Positions 26,070 to 38,541 of a stretch of DNA of 64,000 nt are shown piece by piece. The first letter of the stretch is position 1. The number at the start of each line of letters is the position of its first letter. The notes under the pieces are model-generated. The model ran no database searches and had not been told where the DNA came from. It was given only the letters and a program-made list of their open reading frames with translations. Both the position numbers and the translations under genes were made by a program. This DNA comes from Acidiferrobacterales bacterium (GTDB lineage: Bacteria > Pseudomonadota > Gammaproteobacteria > Acidiferrobacterales > SZUA-150): positions 1 through 64,000 of the forward strand of contig CAMYII010000094.1 of NCBI GenBank assembly GCA_947258385.1, given 5' to 3'.

Positions 26070-26897
26070 TCATTCTTCGAACAGCAGATCGTCCTCAATT
26101 GGCGGATTGCCGTCGTAGATCTGGTTGAGTCGTCGTTGGCGATAGGCCTCGCGCACGAAGGGGTAGATATCCTCACCGGCGGCCCGTCTCAGAATCTCCT
26201 TGTCGCCCAGGTAGTTGGCGCGCGTATCGACCATATCGAGTGCCACCAGTCCCCACTTGGTGGTGGACGACTCGATATAGGTTCTGGGATTGGAATACCA
26301 GTCCACAAGCCAGCCAAAGGAATCGCGCACATCTCTCGGACCGATGAATGGCCATACCACATAGGCCCCGCTACCCACGCCCCACACCGCCAAGGTCTGA
26401 CCGAAGTCCTCCTCATGCTTCGGCAAATTCATCGAGGTGGCTACGTCGAAGAGACCCGCAATCCCCACCGTTGTATTCACCAGGAATCGACCGGTATCGG
26501 AGGACGCCTGCCCCAATTTGACCTGTAGCAGGTCATTGAGAATGACCAGCGGCTCTCTCAGGTTGTAGAAGAAATTCGTGATACCGGTCTTTACCGCCCC
26601 GGGCAGAATAAAATCGTATCCTTTGGCGGCCGGCGTCAGGATAACGTCATCGAACACATCATTGAATTTGTACATTGCCCGGTTGAATGACTCCAAGGGA
26701 TCACTGGCGCCATTGAACTCTGACAATGCGTCGGCTTCATCGGGCTTGCTGGGAGATGACTCTCCTCGGCCGGCATCATCCTGTGCGGCGTCGGTCATCT
26801 GCTCTTTTTTATTGTTAAGCGTCCCGCACGCCGTCAGCACGGTCAGGGCGATCCAAAAAAAAACAAACCATATTAACCTGTTCTTTTTATTGACCAT
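26070..26897 (-). CDS. mlaA: MlaA (VacJ) lipoprotein of the lipid asymmetry system
   Basis: 275 residues from ATG 26897, where the lipoprotein signal MVNKKNRLIWFVFFWIAL begins and the lipobox LTAC places the lipidated cysteine at residue 24. MlaA sits in the outer membrane with porins and removes misplaced phospholipids from the outer leaflet. Family blocks are DPLESFNRAMYKFNDVFDD, NFFYNLREPLVILNDLLQ, GLFDVATSMNLPKHEEDFGQTLAVWGV (in outline), and GPRDVRDSFGW. A longer ATG frame to 27071 overlaps the mobA start and is not needed. No mlaBCDEF genes are adjacent. Confidence 0.93.
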   Translation of the reverse strand: MVNKKNRLIWFVFFWIALTVLTACGTLNNKKEQMTDAAQDDAGRGESSPSKPDEADALSEFNGASDPLESFNRAMYKFNDVFDDVILTPAAKGYDFILPGAVKTGITNFFYNLREPLVILNDLLQVKLGQASSDTGRFLVNTTVGIAGLFDVATSMNLPKHEEDFGQTLAVWGVGSGAYVVWPFIGPRDVRDSFGWLVDWYSNPRTYIESSTTKWGLVALDMVDTRANYLGDKEILRRAAGEDIYPFVREAYRQRRLNQIYDGNPPIEDDLLFEE

Positions 26898-27016
26898 AAG
26901 CACGATGCTCTCATTGCTTGCCGCCGGGTCAGCCGGCATAATGCCCATAACGCACCCGCTGCGGTGTATGGCGTAAATATAGCGTATCTTTTCAGCGGTC
27001 TGACCATCATATTTAA

Positions 27017-27619
27017 TTGACCGAACAGCAACCGAGAACCACGGGTTTGATACTCGCCGGCGGCCTGGCACGCCGGCTTGGTGGCAAAGACAAGGCCTTC
27101 GTCAATCTGGCCGGCAGGCCGCTGATCGAACACGTCATAAAACGCCTCGCCCCGCAGGTCGACGAATTGCTCATCAGTAGCAATGCCCCGGCCGAGCGGT
27201 TTGCGGCCTATGCCCTTCCCGTGATCCCTGACGTGATACCGGGGCATATTGGTCCCTTGGCCGGGATCCATGCCGGAACGCTGAGCAGACCCGGCGACTA
27301 TCTCGCGATCGTCGCGGTCGATCTTCCTTTCCTGCCACCCAACCTCGTAGACACCCTCAGACGGGCCGCCCTGGGAGCGCGATGCGCGTATGCCAGCGAC
27401 GGTCACAGGCATGCGCTGGCGTTAGTCTGCGCACCGGGTTCCGCCGGCAAAATAGACGCCTTTTTACAGCAAGGAGGACGCAGCATCAAGGAATGGCTCG
27501 CCTTGCATGGACAGGCCGTTGTGCTCCCCGCCGCGCCCGGCAGCGATATCATGTTGAATATAAATACCCCCGATGAGCTCTCGCAGGCCCATAAATTCAT
27601 TGAGAAATCAGGGGCATAG
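27017..27619 (+). CDS. mobA: Molybdenum cofactor guanylyltransferase
   Basis: 200 residues starting at TTG 27017. MobA transfers GMP from GTP to molybdopterin to form the bis-MGD cofactor of nitrate reductases, formate dehydrogenases and related enzymes. The N-terminal nucleotide-binding signature GLILAGGLARRLGGKDKAF is clear, followed by ISSNAPAERFA, the metal-binding VAVDLPFLPP, and NINTPDEL near the end. The gene is divergent from mlaA. Its presence implies molybdoenzymes in this organism. No strong ribosome binding site precedes the TTG, so the exact start is uncertain by a few codons. Confidence 0.9.
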   Translation: MTEQQPRTTGLILAGGLARRLGGKDKAFVNLAGRPLIEHVIKRLAPQVDELLISSNAPAERFAAYALPVIPDVIPGHIGPLAGIHAGTLSRPGDYLAIVAVDLPFLPPNLVDTLRRAALGARCAYASDGHRHALALVCAPGSAGKIDAFLQQGGRSIKEWLALHGQAVVLPAAPGSDIMLNINTPDELSQAHKFIEKSGA

Positions 27620-27816
27620 CACGGCCTTTTCAATCGGCCACAGCCCCATAGCATCGCCGGACTCTTGTGCTATTTTAGTAATTGGTGGCGACTAAGGACT
27701 ATCGAAGTTCCGAGGATAGGACAGGCATTGATGCCGTTGCAGCAGTCACATACGGTTACGACATAGTGCCGCGCCACACGGGACAACACAATCCACGAAC
27801 GCCGTACTTGCCAATA

Positions 27817-28689
27817 ATGCCGCTGATTATCGATACCGGAATATCAAACCATGAAAGCTGGCACGCCGTGAACAACAGTGCCTGCATGGTCTCTGCGCCC
27901 TCCCCCGACGATGAGAACATCGCCCTGCTCGCCATCGCTGACGGTGCGGGCGGAACTGACGAGGAAGAGTCTGCGGCAAGCCGCGCGGTCGGGATAATGC
28001 AAGACAGCTTCTTCACCGCGCCGAATCACTGGAGCACCGACCGGGCTCTGCGCGAAAGCATCAAGGTTGTCAACAACGCCCTGTACACCGCCGGACGTAA
28101 TGGTGGGGCGAGCAGCTTATCCGGGCTCGTTCTCGATTACTCGCGCTGGATACTGGGCCACGTCGGCAGTACCCGGGTGTGGCTGCTGCGCGACCAGAAA
28201 CTCAAGCTGCTCACCGGAAACCATGGATCCGCGCAGTCCGCGAGAGACGGGGGCACGCCCCAGGGATGCGGTACCTCAAAGACCATCGATATTGACGTGA
28301 CCAGCGGCGAGCTGCAACAGGACGACATATTTCTGTTAACCACTGACGGCGTTTACAACGCGCTTGACGGCATCTTAATATTAGGCTCTCTGATCAAAGA
28401 CAAGCCCGTTCAGCAGATCACCGACGACATCACCAAACAGACCCTTGAGCGCGGGAGAAAAAATAATGTCAGCGCATGCGCAGTGCGGATCAACACGGTC
28501 TGCAACAGTTCAGAGGCCGAAACCACCGAGGCCGCGATCGACGTGCCACCTATCTGTGACCTACAAGGCCGTCGACAGCGAATCCACGGATACGGTGTTA
28601 CTGAAATTCCCGGATCCGAGGCTCGCCGTCAGCCCCGGCTTTCCGGAGTTGTACCTCCGCGAAGAGTGGGTGGGAAAACGGCTGGATAA
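27817..28689 (+). CDS. PP2C-like phosphatase half of a broken phosphatase/kinase gene
   Basis: Reads as a PP2C-type Ser/Thr phosphatase domain from about ATG 27817; the frame is open back to TTG 27682 but without family-like sequence. Two metal-binding signatures survive: IADGAGG (D42) and LLTTDGVYNAL. Other expected acidic positions are lost: NQDA-type has become NNSA (residues 19-22), GDSR-type has become GSTR, and the C-terminal DN has become NN in KNNVSACAV. After about 28550 the frame becomes arginine-rich and meaningless, while the kinase continues in the next frame. Known homologues fuse PP2C and kinase in one chain. I read it as an inactivated or decaying enzyme. Confidence 0.6.
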   Translation: MPLIIDTGISNHESWHAVNNSACMVSAPSPDDENIALLAIADGAGGTDEEESAASRAVGIMQDSFFTAPNHWSTDRALRESIKVVNNALYTAGRNGGASSLSGLVLDYSRWILGHVGSTRVWLLRDQKLKLLTGNHGSAQSARDGGTPQGCGTSKTIDIDVTSGELQQDDIFLLTTDGVYNALDGILILGSLIKDKPVQQITDDITKQTLERGRKNNVSACAVRINTVCNSSEAETTEAAIDVPPICDLQGRRQRIHGYGVTEIPGSEARRQPRLSGVVPPRRVGGKTAG

Positions 28690-29296
28690 TTCCTATCTGG
28701 TAAAAGTGCTCCCCTTGAAGCCCAAAGGCCGGTCACAACTGTATTACGTGTTGGGATACCATAAGGGAACGAGTCTGTCGAAACGCATTCGCCGCAAGGG
28801 ATCGCTGTCAATAAAGGAGTCTCTGTATGTCATCAAACAACTATTGGATTGTGTTCAATACCTGCACAGCAAAGGCATTATTCATAAAGACATCAAGGCG
28901 AGCAATATACTGATCGATAAAGAGAACAAGCGCCTGATCTTGACCAACTTCGGACAGTGCACCATGGATCATATAAGGGCCAATGGCGGCCGATCGCCAT
29001 CACCGGCGAACAGAAACTATACGGCGCCGGAGCATCTGGAGGAAGGAAAAACAGACAAGCGCGCCGATATCTACTCGGTCGGGGCCATCTTGTATAAGAT
29101 GTTAACAGGCAATTATCCATACGGCAGAATAAGTTCCGCCTCGGATTTCCTGCACAGGGATTTTATACCACCGGAGAACTACAACTCGGAAATTCCCGAG
29201 TGGCTTTCAGGTGTGCTGAGAAAGGCATGTGCGGTCCAGCCTCAGGCGAGATTCCGGGATGCCGCCGCGTTCACCCGGGAGATCAATCACTATTAG
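28466..29296 (+). CDS. Ser/Thr protein kinase half, degenerate active site
   Basis: 276 residues from ATG 28466, which has GGGAG about 8 bases upstream inside the phosphatase frame; kinase similarity starts only near 28545. Visible kinase elements: K47 in DTVLLKFP (VAIK position), H-K-D142-I-K-A-S-N147 in place of HRDLKPxN, APEH, and the conserved DIYSVGAILYKMLTGNYP. The DFG motif is replaced by NFG (161-163), removing the magnesium-binding aspartate, and the glycine-rich loop is not recognisable. The kinase is in the next frame (+1) relative to the upstream PP2C-like domain. It is probably a remnant of one bifunctional gene, though independent translation from 28466 is conceivable. Confidence 0.6.
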   Translation: MSAHAQCGSTRSATVQRPKPPRPRSTCHLSVTYKAVDSESTDTVLLKFPDPRLAVSPGFPELYLREEWVGKRLDNSYLVKVLPLKPKGRSQLYYVLGYHKGTSLSKRIRRKGSLSIKESLYVIKQLLDCVQYLHSKGIIHKDIKASNILIDKENKRLILTNFGQCTMDHIRANGGRSPSPANRNYTAPEHLEEGKTDKRADIYSVGAILYKMLTGNYPYGRISSASDFLHRDFIPPENYNSEIPEWLSGVLRKACAVQPQARFRDAAAFTREINHY

Positions 29297-29329
29297 CCCC
29301 TGATTGTGGAATTACAACCAACGCTTATT

Positions 29330-30403
29330 TCACCCGGCAATTTCAACTCGATTGCGACCGTTCTGTTTGGCGCGATATAACGCAAGGTCTGCATTTCTTA
29401 TCAGCCACTGGTCCACCGGCTCGTCTTTACTGTCCGGATCAGCGCTAAGCCCCGCCAGTCCCACCGATATCGTCACTTTTATACGTTCATCATGGTTGTT
29501 AAAAAATGCGAGCTCGCCAACCTTTACCCTCAGTCGTTCGGCAATCTCACCGGCGTTGTGCAACGGCGTATCCGGGAGCAGCAAAATGAATTCTTCCCCA
29601 CCATATCTTGCCAAGACGTCGCATGTGCGCAGATCCCGGCCAAGTACCTGGGCGACCTTCTGTAGAACCTGGTCTCCGGTCTGGTGCCCATAGTTGTCAT
29701 TGATGTGCTTGAATTTATCGATATCGACCAACATGCAGGCAAGCGTGTTTCCGCGCCTGCGCCATCTCTCGATCTCTTCGTTGATTCTCTGCTCGAAGAA
29801 ACGGCGATTAAAAATGCCTGTCAAGGGATCGGTCAACCCGGCGTGTTTCAACCGCTCATGACTGATGGAATTATCGATACACACAGCAGCAACAGCGGCA
29901 AGATGCTCGAGCAGATCTGTCGCCCTGCCGGCCGTGAAATGCAAGGGATTGCGGCTTGCCTGATTCAGCACCCCTATGAGGCGATCTTGAAAAACTAGAG
30001 GCGCGGCCGCGTAAGAGCCGAGCTGCGATTTAAAGTGCGGAAACAGCAGTGCCTGAATTTCACCGTCGCATCTGTCCAATATCGGGCGGCGCCGGCCGGC
30101 AACAATCTCATTCAACGATTCTTCGGATATTCTGACAAATGTATCCCGCCAGCTTTCGCCGCCCTCGACACTCTCGAGCAGCCTCGTCATCTCGTACTCG
30201 GGATCAAGACACGCGAGGGTGGCACAATCGACATTGGGAAATGTGGCTCGCAGGCGGCTGACGAGAACATCGATGAGCTCCCCTAATGACCCGGAACCAA
30301 TGATTGCGATTTCGATGGATCTGAACCCGGACCAGATGCGCTCATTACTGCGGATCTGGTCCTCAAGGAATGCTAGTTTTGCGTGCGACCTGCCAGGATC
30401 CAT
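29330..30403 (-). CDS. Soluble diguanylate cyclase (DUF484/GAF-like plus GGDEF)
   Basis: 357 residues with no membrane segment. Residues 1-180 resemble a DUF484/GAF-type sensor (FPNVDCATLACLD, GSYAAAPLVFQDRLIGVLNQAS). A linking helix leads to the GGDEF domain, with LTDPLTGIFNRRFFEQRI and the active-site GGEEF, preceded by an RxxD inhibitory site (RTCD) five residues before it. The enzyme should make cyclic di-GMP with product inhibition. It converges on the kinase half upstream of it. The signal is unknown. Confidence 0.88.
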   Translation of the reverse strand: MDPGRSHAKLAFLEDQIRSNERIWSGFRSIEIAIIGSGSLGELIDVLVSRLRATFPNVDCATLACLDPEYEMTRLLESVEGGESWRDTFVRISEESLNEIVAGRRRPILDRCDGEIQALLFPHFKSQLGSYAAAPLVFQDRLIGVLNQASRNPLHFTAGRATDLLEHLAAVAAVCIDNSISHERLKHAGLTDPLTGIFNRRFFEQRINEEIERWRRRGNTLACMLVDIDKFKHINDNYGHQTGDQVLQKVAQVLGRDLRTCDVLARYGGEEFILLLPDTPLHNAGEIAERLRVKVGELAFFNNHDERIKVTISVGLAGLSADPDSKDEPVDQWLIRNADLALYRAKQNGRNRVEIAG

Positions 30404-30497
30404 ACAGATTTCAAGCTGTACTTAATATTTGATCTTGGACTCTTCCACACATGCATCTTTCCTCGCGATAAGGTCATGCTCCGGGCGACCATTATCT

Positions 30498-31229
30498 CTA
30501 AAGTTTAAGCATAACCAGTAACTTCGCCGCAGGCATGTACCCCCCTATCACCTGCCCATCATCCAGGACGATGGTTGGCGTGCCGGAGATGCCGATACGC
30601 TGCCCGACTTGATAATGCCTTTTTACCGGGTTCGGGCATGTCTTCGTTTCGAGCCTGCCGCGGTTTTTTGCTATTGCGACGGCCTCCACCCGGTCTTCTG
30701 CGCACCACACTGATACCGAACGCTGATAGGTCGGTGACTTAAGGCCATTTCTGGGATAAAGCAAGTACCGCACCCTGACCCCGCCGGCGTTCAATCGTGG
30801 CACCTCACGATGCATCTTCGCGCAATAGGGACAGTCCACATCCGTGAATACTGTGATCGTGCGTTTGGCCCGCTTTGGCCCCATTACGATCATGTTCTCG
30901 TCACCCACACCATCAACCAGTTTCGCGACGAGATTGCCGCGCTTGAGTGCGGTCAGATTTTCCTTTGATTGGAGGTTGAACAAGTTTCCATCAAAAAGAA
31001 ATTTGCCATCCTTGCTGACATAGACAATCTGGGTATTCACTTCGAGCTCATAGAAGCCCAAAACGGGGGAAGGGCGCAGACTCTCCAGCGCAACACCCGG
31101 GAGGCTCTGGGCGAGGGCAGCCTTGAGTCTGTCAAGTTCCGGGTCGGCACGCACGCCAGCCACATACAGCGATGATCCCGCAAGCAGGATGATTGTCAAT
31201 CGGCGCAATAGCAGTTTCATATTAAACAT
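30498..31229 (-). CDS. dsbC: Thiol:disulfide interchange protein DsbC
   Basis: 243 residues. The ATG at 31229 follows AGGAAAGAG at good spacing; MKLLLRR three codons on is a less likely start. A signal peptide ends near GVRAD. The DsbC/DsbG dimerisation domain follows (LPGVALESLRPSPVLGFYEL, ENLTALKRG), and then the thioredoxin domain with the CPYC active site (C133, C136 in VDCPYCAKMH) and the cis-proline loop GISGTPTIVLDDGQVIGGY. It isomerises wrong disulfides in periplasmic proteins. It stands alone on the minus strand. Confidence 0.93.
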   Translation of the reverse strand: MFNMKLLLRRLTIILLAGSSLYVAGVRADPELDRLKAALAQSLPGVALESLRPSPVLGFYELEVNTQIVYVSKDGKFLFDGNLFNLQSKENLTALKRGNLVAKLVDGVGDENMIVMGPKRAKRTITVFTDVDCPYCAKMHREVPRLNAGGVRVRYLLYPRNGLKSPTYQRSVSVWCAEDRVEAVAIAKNRGRLETKTCPNPVKRHYQVGQRIGISGTPTIVLDDGQVIGGYMPAAKLLVMLKL

Positions 31230-31651
31230 TTAGCTCTTTCCTGTTTCCGCTCTCAAGTATAAACCATGCAAAGGGGTGAACAACCCGGCGATTTGCGCTT
31301 TTTCTGAAATAAGGCGGCGCCTGGCCGATCATTGGACCGGCGCACTTGCCCCTGCTCCACACCCGTCCCGGCATCCTGCTAGCCCCACTGTTGCATCAGG
31401 ATCCGGTTGTTGGCGCAGGGCTGGGGGCAGCCCGCTGTGGCCCCTCGAAGGGCGTCGCGGCATTGGTACCTCCCTGTACGGCACATCGCCGTCGCGATGC
31501 TGACAGGCCGTTCGCCCAAGCTGGGCGCTCAGGACCCGCCAAAAACCGGATACGCTTGTCTGGAACATCGCGTGAATCGCTCATATCCCCATCACGTACC
31601 CACTAAAAGATGATTTTTCCCATTTCCCGCTGACCTGGCGCAATATTGGGG
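31230..31651. other. 422-bp gap between dsbC and ligA
   Basis: No protein gene is supported. Several overlapping reading frames exist on both strands, all arginine-, serine- and cysteine-rich and without recognisable similarity. The centre holds a strongly structured 151-bp element (listed separately). The minus-strand dsbC promoter should lie near 31230-31300. Confidence 0.6.
31401..31551. ncRNA. Structured element closed by a 15-bp inverted repeat (RNA or MITE candidate)
   Basis: ATCCGGTTGTTGGCG at 31401-31415 is the reverse complement of CGCCAAAAACCGGAT at 31537-31551 apart from one base. Inside lie nested hairpins: GGGCTG-GGGG-CAGCCC (31418-31433), ACGGC-ACATC-GCCGT with the overlapping CATCGC-CGTC-GCGATG (about 31474-31500), and CGCCCA-AGC-TGGGCG (about 31513-31527). 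Such a closed multi-hairpin layout is unlikely by chance. The strand is unknown, and it matches no RNA family I can recall: not 6S, tmRNA, RNase P or SRP RNA. A small non-autonomous mobile element is the alternative. Confidence 0.4.
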
Positions 31652-34944
<3,293 letters not shown>

Positions 34945-34946
34945 TA

Positions 34947-37900
34947 CTACACGACCATCTCCAGGGCCTCGTCCACGTCCACCGCGACCAGACGGGACGC
35001 CCCCGGCTCCGCCATCGTTACGCCCAACAGGATCTCGGCGATTTCCATGCTGATTTTGTTATGCGTCACGTATAACAGTTGGGTATCCTTGGCCATTTCC
35101 TGGAGCGTCTCGCCGTAACGCTCAACATTGGCATCGTCCAGCGGCGCATCCACCTCATCGAGCAAACAGAACGGTGCCGGATTGAGCTGAAATATGGAGA
35201 ATATCAACGCCACGGCCGTCAACGCCTTTTCACCGCCGGAGAGCAGATGAATGGTGCTGTTGCGCTTGCCGGGCGGTCGCGCCATCACGGCCACGCCGGC
35301 CTCGAGCAGGTCATCGCCCGTTAATTCCAGATAGGCGTGCCCGCCTCCGAACAGCTTCGGGAAAAACGACTGCAGCCCGCTATTCACCTTGTCAAAGGTT
35401 TCCTTGAAACGGGTACGGGTCTCACGATCGATCTTACGGATCGCGTCCTCCAGTGTCGCCAGCGCCCGGGACAAATCGTCATACTGCTTGTCGAGATAGC
35501 TTTTGCGCTCGGACTGCTCTTCGTATTCCTCAATCGCAACCAGATTGATCGGACCAAGCCGGTCTATTCTGCGCGTGACTTTTGCGAGCTCTTCCTGCCA
35601 TCCCGGCTCACTCGCCTCGGCAGGCAGATCATCCAGTATCCCTGCCAGCTTATGACCGGTCTCCTCCATTTGTTCCTCGAGGGTTTCGCGGCGCACCACC
35701 AGTTCCTGTCGCGCCATCCGTTCTTCCTCCAGCACTTGCCTAAGCTCTTGCGCCTGTTTCTCATGCGCCAGCCGTGCCTGCTCCTGCTCGCGCAGGGCCG
35801 AATCAAGACCGGTCACGCCCTGTCTCGCCTCGGTGAGACTGCCCTCGATGCCCACACGCTGCTGCAATAATTCGTCCAAACGCTCTTTTAGCTCGTGCTC
35901 GGGCCGCCCACCGTCCTCCAATAAGCGTTCGAGCTCACCGCGTCGGTTAATGAGGTGCTGGAGCTGACCCTGCAGGCGTGTCACGCTTTGTTTCGTTGAC
36001 TCGAGCGTTGAGCTCATCCGCTGGCGTTCCACGTCCAGACGGTGGAGCTCATCGCGTGACCGGTTGACGGTTTCACGGGCATCTTCCAGCGCCTGCTGCA
36101 ACGCGTCGCGATTCGCCTGGAGCTCCTGGCGCCGCTGTTCGTGGGAGCCGGTCAGGCCCTCGGCCTCCCTCATCAATCGTTCAGCGGTTGCCAGTTCCTC
36201 GCCGTCACGCGTCATCTGCTCGGCCACCTCCCGCTGCTCATGCCCGATCTGGGCCCGGCGCTCCTGCAGATGCTGAAGGTGCGCATCCTCCTGCCCCAGC
36301 CGTGAGTGGGCCTCGTTGCGTTCGCGGTTGGCGTCGTTCAACACCTTGCGGTGCGCTTCGCGCTGAGTCTCGTGATCCTGAAGACGTTGCTGCGTCTCGC
36401 GCAATTGCCCGGTGAGCCCGGCGATGTCTTGCTCAAGCTCGTGCAGCTCCGTGCGCAGGGCCTCGATGTCACGCTCACGCTCGAGCACGCCCGCACCCAT
36501 GTCCTGCTGGTTCGCGAGCTGCGCCCAGGTTCTGCCTAGCTGTATGCCCGAACGCGTCACGACCGACTCGTTTGCCGCCAGGCGCTCGCGCATTGCCATT
36601 GCCTGGGCCGGCGTTTCCGTGACATACACGCCCACTAATAAATCGCTCAAGTCTATATCGGACTGGATCTTGGACAGCAGGGTCTCACGGGCGGGCTCCC
36701 CGCCAGCACCGCCCGCGGGGGAGGTCTCGAGCAGCGTCAACTCAGAATGGTCCAGCCCGCTCAACTCCCCCACCAGGTCATTGAGACCGGGCACACACAC
36801 GGCGGCAAGCCGCGCGCCGAGCGCCTGCTCAACGGCCCGCTCCCAATCCGGTTCCACCGAGACCCGGGCGGACAACCGCGGACGGTCGGCGAGGCCGTGC
36901 CGCTGCAGCCAGACCGTCAAGGCCTCATCGTGCCTGCCTTGGGCCGCGGCCTGCAGCTCCTGCAATGAGGTCATCCGCGCTTCGGCATTGCGATGGCGAC
37001 CGCGCAACTCCTCCAGCGCCGCGCCCAGCTGTTCGGCCTGCGACCGCTCGTGGCTGATACCCGTCTCGGACGCCTCGAGCTGGCGCTCGCGCTGCTCCAC
37101 GAGCCGGTCCAGTTCCGATGCCCGCTCCCGCAGCGCCGCGACATCCTCCTGCTTGAGCGCCTGCTCAATGGCGCCGACCTCGCTCTCCAATCTGTCCTGC
37201 CGCTCCTTGAGTTGCGTGAGATGCTGGGTCAGCTGCTCAATCCGGGCCTGCTGGATGTCCCGCGCCTTGTCCGGCTCGGCCGCCAGCTCATTGAAGCTCT
37301 GCCACTGGGTCTGCCAGTCGCGCATGGCCTGCTCGGCGTAGTTCAAGGCCTCTTGGGCCTGGTCGTATCTCGCCCGGCTCGCTTCCAGCTGCGGGGCATT
37401 GTCCTTGAGCTCTCTTTCGAGTTCCTCGACCAGCCGCTCGTCGGATTGCAGGTGCTGGCTGGCCTCTTCCCACGACTCGTTGACCTGCAGCAGTTCACGC
37501 GACCACTGGTTACGGGTCTCGCGGGCATGCTGTATCTTCTGTTCGATTCCGGAGATATCGGCGCCGATGGAATAAAATTCGGCTTGTACTTTATTAAGAT
37601 GATCATTGACCTCGGTCTGCTGGCTGCGGATCTGCTCGATCTTGGCTTCGACCTCACGCTGCTCGGCGACCACCGCCTCGAGCCCGGTCTGCTTGCCGGA
37701 CAGCGCGCTGTCGCGCTCGCCCAGCTGGTCGCTGAGCTTTTTCCAGCGCAGGGCCAGCAGTTGGGCGTGCAGGAGCCGCTCCTGCTGCTTCAACTCTTTA
37801 TATTTGCCCGCCGCTTTCGACTGGCGTTGTAATTTTTTCAACTGGACTTCCATCTCGCTGCGGATATCTTCGACGCGGTCCAGGTTTTCCCGCGTATGGC

Positions 37901-38453
37901 GGATCCGGTTCTCCGTTTCACGCCGGCGCTCTTTATATTTTGAAATTCCGGCCGCCTCTTCGAGGAAACCACGCAGTTCTTCCGGTTTCGCCTCGACCAG
38001 GCGCGTGACCATGCCCTGCTCGATAATGGAATAGGCGCGAGGGCCGAGGCCGGTGCCAAGAAACAGATCCGTGATGTCTTTGCGCCGACAGCGGGTCTTG
38101 TTGAGGAAATAAGAGGACTGACCGTCGCGCGAGGCCTCCCGGCGGATGGAGATCTCCGCATAAGCGGCATACTGTCCGGGCGCCTTGCCGTCGGTATTAT
38201 CAAATATCAGCTCGACCGAGGCGCTACCGACCGGTTTACGCGTATTGGAACCGCTAAAAATGACATCCGACATCGAATCCCCGCGCAGATGTTTGGCCGA
38301 GCTTTCGCCCATCACCCAGCGTACCGCGTCGATGATGTTCGACTTACCGCAGCCGTTCGGGCCGACCACCCCGATCAGATTGGCGGAGACAGGAATCGTG
38401 GTCGGATCGACAAAGGATTTGAATCCGGAGAGCTTGATTTTCTTCAGACGCAT
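34947..38453 (-). CDS. smc: Chromosome partition protein Smc
   Basis: 1168 residues. The N-terminal Walker A is GPNGCGKSN in VVGPNGCGKSNIIDAVRWVMGE. Long coiled coils occupy about 170-500 and 680-1020. The hinge lies at about 520-660 (AAVCVPGLNDLVGEL). The C-terminal ABC signature is LLSGGEKALTAVAL, with Walker B FCLLDEVDAPLDDANVE. Smc condenses and segregates the chromosome with ScpAB. It heads the smc-zipA-ligA operon. It is divergent from queF across a short 88-bp region. Confidence 0.97.
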   Translation of the reverse strand: MRLKKIKLSGFKSFVDPTTIPVSANLIGVVGPNGCGKSNIIDAVRWVMGESSAKHLRGDSMSDVIFSGSNTRKPVGSASVELIFDNTDGKAPGQYAAYAEISIRREASRDGQSSYFLNKTRCRRKDITDLFLGTGLGPRAYSIIEQGMVTRLVEAKPEELRGFLEEAAGISKYKERRRETENRIRHTRENLDRVEDIRSEMEVQLKKLQRQSKAAGKYKELKQQERLLHAQLLALRWKKLSDQLGERDSALSGKQTGLEAVVAEQREVEAKIEQIRSQQTEVNDHLNKVQAEFYSIGADISGIEQKIQHARETRNQWSRELLQVNESWEEASQHLQSDERLVEELERELKDNAPQLEASRARYDQAQEALNYAEQAMRDWQTQWQSFNELAAEPDKARDIQQARIEQLTQHLTQLKERQDRLESEVGAIEQALKQEDVAALRERASELDRLVEQRERQLEASETGISHERSQAEQLGAALEELRGRHRNAEARMTSLQELQAAAQGRHDEALTVWLQRHGLADRPRLSARVSVEPDWERAVEQALGARLAAVCVPGLNDLVGELSGLDHSELTLLETSPAGGAGGEPARETLLSKIQSDIDLSDLLVGVYVTETPAQAMAMRERLAANESVVTRSGIQLGRTWAQLANQQDMGAGVLERERDIEALRTELHELEQDIAGLTGQLRETQQRLQDHETQREAHRKVLNDANRERNEAHSRLGQEDAHLQHLQERRAQIGHEQREVAEQMTRDGEELATAERLMREAEGLTGSHEQRRQELQANRDALQQALEDARETVNRSRDELHRLDVERQRMSSTLESTKQSVTRLQGQLQHLINRRGELERLLEDGGRPEHELKERLDELLQQRVGIEGSLTEARQGVTGLDSALREQEQARLAHEKQAQELRQVLEEERMARQELVVRRETLEEQMEETGHKLAGILDDLPAEASEPGWQEELAKVTRRIDRLGPINLVAIEEYEEQSERKSYLDKQYDDLSRALATLEDAIRKIDRETRTRFKETFDKVNSGLQSFFPKLFGGGHAYLELTGDDLLEAGVAVMARPPGKRNSTIHLLSGGEKALTAVALIFSIFQLNPAPFCLLDEVDAPLDDANVERYGETLQEMAKDTQLLYVTHNKISMEIAEILLGVTMAEPGASRLVAVDVDEALEMVV

Positions 38454-38541
38454 GAAATTCGACTAACCCATCTGCAATAACGCTCGGAAATTACGCTACA
38501 ATCCCGCCAGCAACTGGCAAAGCTAACATACGGGACTGCAA

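Noticed and set aside
31329-31606. Several 60-86-codon frames in the ligA-dsbC gap
   Set aside because: All are Arg/Ser/Cys-rich on both strands and are better explained by the structured element.
36412-37832. Long plus-strand frames over smc
   Set aside because: Serine/arginine- and leucine-rich shadows of the smc coiled coil in other frames.
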